Source: Candidatus Heimdallarchaeota archaeon (lineage in GTDB: Archaea > Asgardarchaeota > Heimdallarchaeia > Heimdallarchaeales > Heimdallarchaeaceae). From it: a stretch of 33,780 bases of DNA. This document shows, piece by piece, positions 33,085 to 33,780 of the stretch. Where the stretch lies: NCBI GenBank assembly GCA_016840095.1, contig JAEOSZ010000094.1:1-33780 (forward strand), written 5' to 3'. Every line of letters begins with the position of its first letter. Position 1 is the first letter of the stretch. The translations under genes and the position numbers were made by a program. The notes beneath the pieces were generated by a model. The model saw only the letters and a program-made list of their open reading frames with translations, was not told where the DNA came from and did not search any database.

Positions 33085-33531
33085 AAATTAAAGAGAGTTA
33101 AGACTGTTTTAAGTTTAACTAATTTACATAAAAGAGAATAGAAAAAAACAGAAGAAATATAGGTATTACATGTAAAAAGTTACAAAATTATTCATTTTTT
33201 TGAAAAAATGCAAAAAAGTCAAAAAATGATATATAAATGTATTCTTTTTTGCTCTATTTTGAGAAAGCTATATAAGTGAGAATAGCCAAGTATTATTACT
33301 AGAACACTAGAAACAAGCAAATTCACATTTTGCACACGAAGTGTTAAATACGTATTAGCGATACATAAAAAAACGGCTGAAATCCTCAAAATATCGCTTT
33401 TGAGCCTCCCAAAACTTTATAAGGGTTAAGATTAGAGAACAGTATCGCTAACAAAAATTCGACTCTTAGACGAGCTCTAAAGAGTAAGACAGCCATTCAA
33501 GCTGGCTGAACATCGAAAAAGGTGTATTAAA
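33085..33531. promoter_or_regulatory. 447-nt regulatory region with three TATA-like boxes and nested inverted repeats
   Basis: No gene is seen. Rightward TATA-like boxes lie at 33229-33238 (ATATATAAAT), 33269-33276 (TATATAAG) and 33416-33424 (TTTATAAGG). A palindrome AATACGTATT is at 33347-33356. TTAGCGATAC (33355-33364) and its exact complement GTATCGCTAA (33442-33451) bracket the last TATA box, and TATCGCT recurs at 33392-33398. That copy begins in the loop of a 7-bp hairpin CTCAAAA/TTTTGAG (33385-33404). In the leader, CAGCCA/TGGCTG (33490-33508) forms a 6-bp hairpin. GGTG at 33521-33524 is the likely ribosome site. This suggests operator sites for the regulator that follows, and possibly a structured leader or small RNA. 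Confidence 0.55.
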
Positions 33532-33780
33532 ATGAAAAGACGAAAACTGCCACGCGGTGGAGAAGACATAATTAAAGTCTTAGATGTAAGCGGTCCTATG
33601 ACTCAGAAGCAAATCCTTGGGTCAGTTAGTCAACCTGAAAGGACTGTTCGTTACGGTATTAGAAGGTTGCTTGAGAAAGGAATCCTTAAGAAAATGTCCA
33701 ATTTATCAGATATGCGTAGTGTATTTTATTATTTGGATCCTGCAATACGTGACAACTTTGAGTTTCTTATTGGAGAAACA
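33532..33780 (+). CDS. Winged-helix transcriptional regulator, cut by the window end
   Basis: Only the first 83 codons are present, open at the right edge. The N-terminus is basic (MKRRKLPRGGEDIIKVLDVSG). It leads into a winged helix with helix 2 in MTQKQILGSV, a recognition helix in QPERTVRYGIRRLLEKGIL (about 34-52), and a wing (KKMSNLSDMRSVFYYLDP). ATG 33532 is supported by GGTG 7 nt upstream. This domain type (MarR/TrmB-like) is common in archaeal regulators. Its own upstream region carries repeated TATCGCT elements, so autoregulation is the simplest idea. What follows the DNA-binding domain is unknown. Confidence 0.8.
   Translation, partial: MKRRKLPRGGEDIIKVLDVSGPMTQKQILGSVSQPERTVRYGIRRLLEKGILKKMSNLSDMRSVFYYLDPAIRDNFEFLIGET

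Noticed and set aside
33347..33508. CRISPR-like or satellite array in the right-hand regulatory region
   Set aside because: The repeats are short, mixed in orientation and unevenly spaced, fitting operator sites rather than an array.

Overview
The window is an AT-rich, gene-dense stretch of an archaeal chromosome. Archaeal markers are a group II chaperonin (thermosome), an RtcB RNA ligase beside an archease, a circularly permuted GTPase, 4-vinyl-reductase (V4R) domains, a COG3199-type ATP-NAD kinase-like protein, and TATA boxes about 25 nt upstream of several start codons (apparently leaderless transcripts) mixed with genes that have a clear Shine-Dalgarno site. The blend of archaeal information genes with many bacterial-type amino-acid catabolic genes fits an anaerobic, amino-acid-using archaeon. 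An Asgard lineage (Heimdall/Gerd/Loki-like) is my best guess, but it is an inference from overall gene content and is not proven here. No rRNA, tRNA, CRISPR array or insertion sequence was seen.

Layout. 0-5.3 kb: a beta-lactamase-fold serine hydrolase, a tyrosine phenol-lyase, a six-TM protein paired with a winged-helix regulator, and gcvT. 5.3-11.4 kb: a surface LVIVD propeller protein, then a nucleic-acid and ribosome maintenance block (circularly permuted GTPase with a tiny coiled-coil protein, TatD nuclease, DHH phosphoesterase, rtcB divergent from archease). 11.4-16.2 kb: a second membrane-anchored extracellular protein, then gcvH-gcvPA-gcvPB. 16.3-18.8 kb: a four-TM protein and an unusual thioredoxin-V4R-V4R fusion. 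18.8-23.3 kb: thermosome with a strong terminator, a GIY-YIG endonuclease with a recently duplicated C-terminal module, and a UbiA/MenA prenyltransferase carrying an N-terminal split-barrel domain. 23.3-28.7 kb: hutI and two different histidine ammonia-lyases, the second overlapping a metallophosphoesterase. 28.8-33.1 kb: a DegT/StrS aminotransferase, an unknown two-part protein, and a three-gene operon of two membrane proteins and an ATP-NAD kinase-like protein. The window ends inside a winged-helix regulator preceded by about 450 nt of repeat-rich regulatory DNA.

How they work together. Histidine (hutH, hutI), glycine (gcvT/H/PA/PB) and tyrosine (tpl) breakdown genes suggest growth on amino acids, yielding ammonia, pyruvate, one-carbon units on a folate-type carrier, and reducing power. 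Urocanase, a glutamate formiminotransferase or equivalent, and the lipoamide dehydrogenase needed to complete these routes are not in the window. Two domain fusions (thioredoxin-V4R-V4R and split barrel-UbiA), the endonuclease with its duplicated DNA-binding module, and the palindrome-rich control region at the right edge are the least ordinary items.
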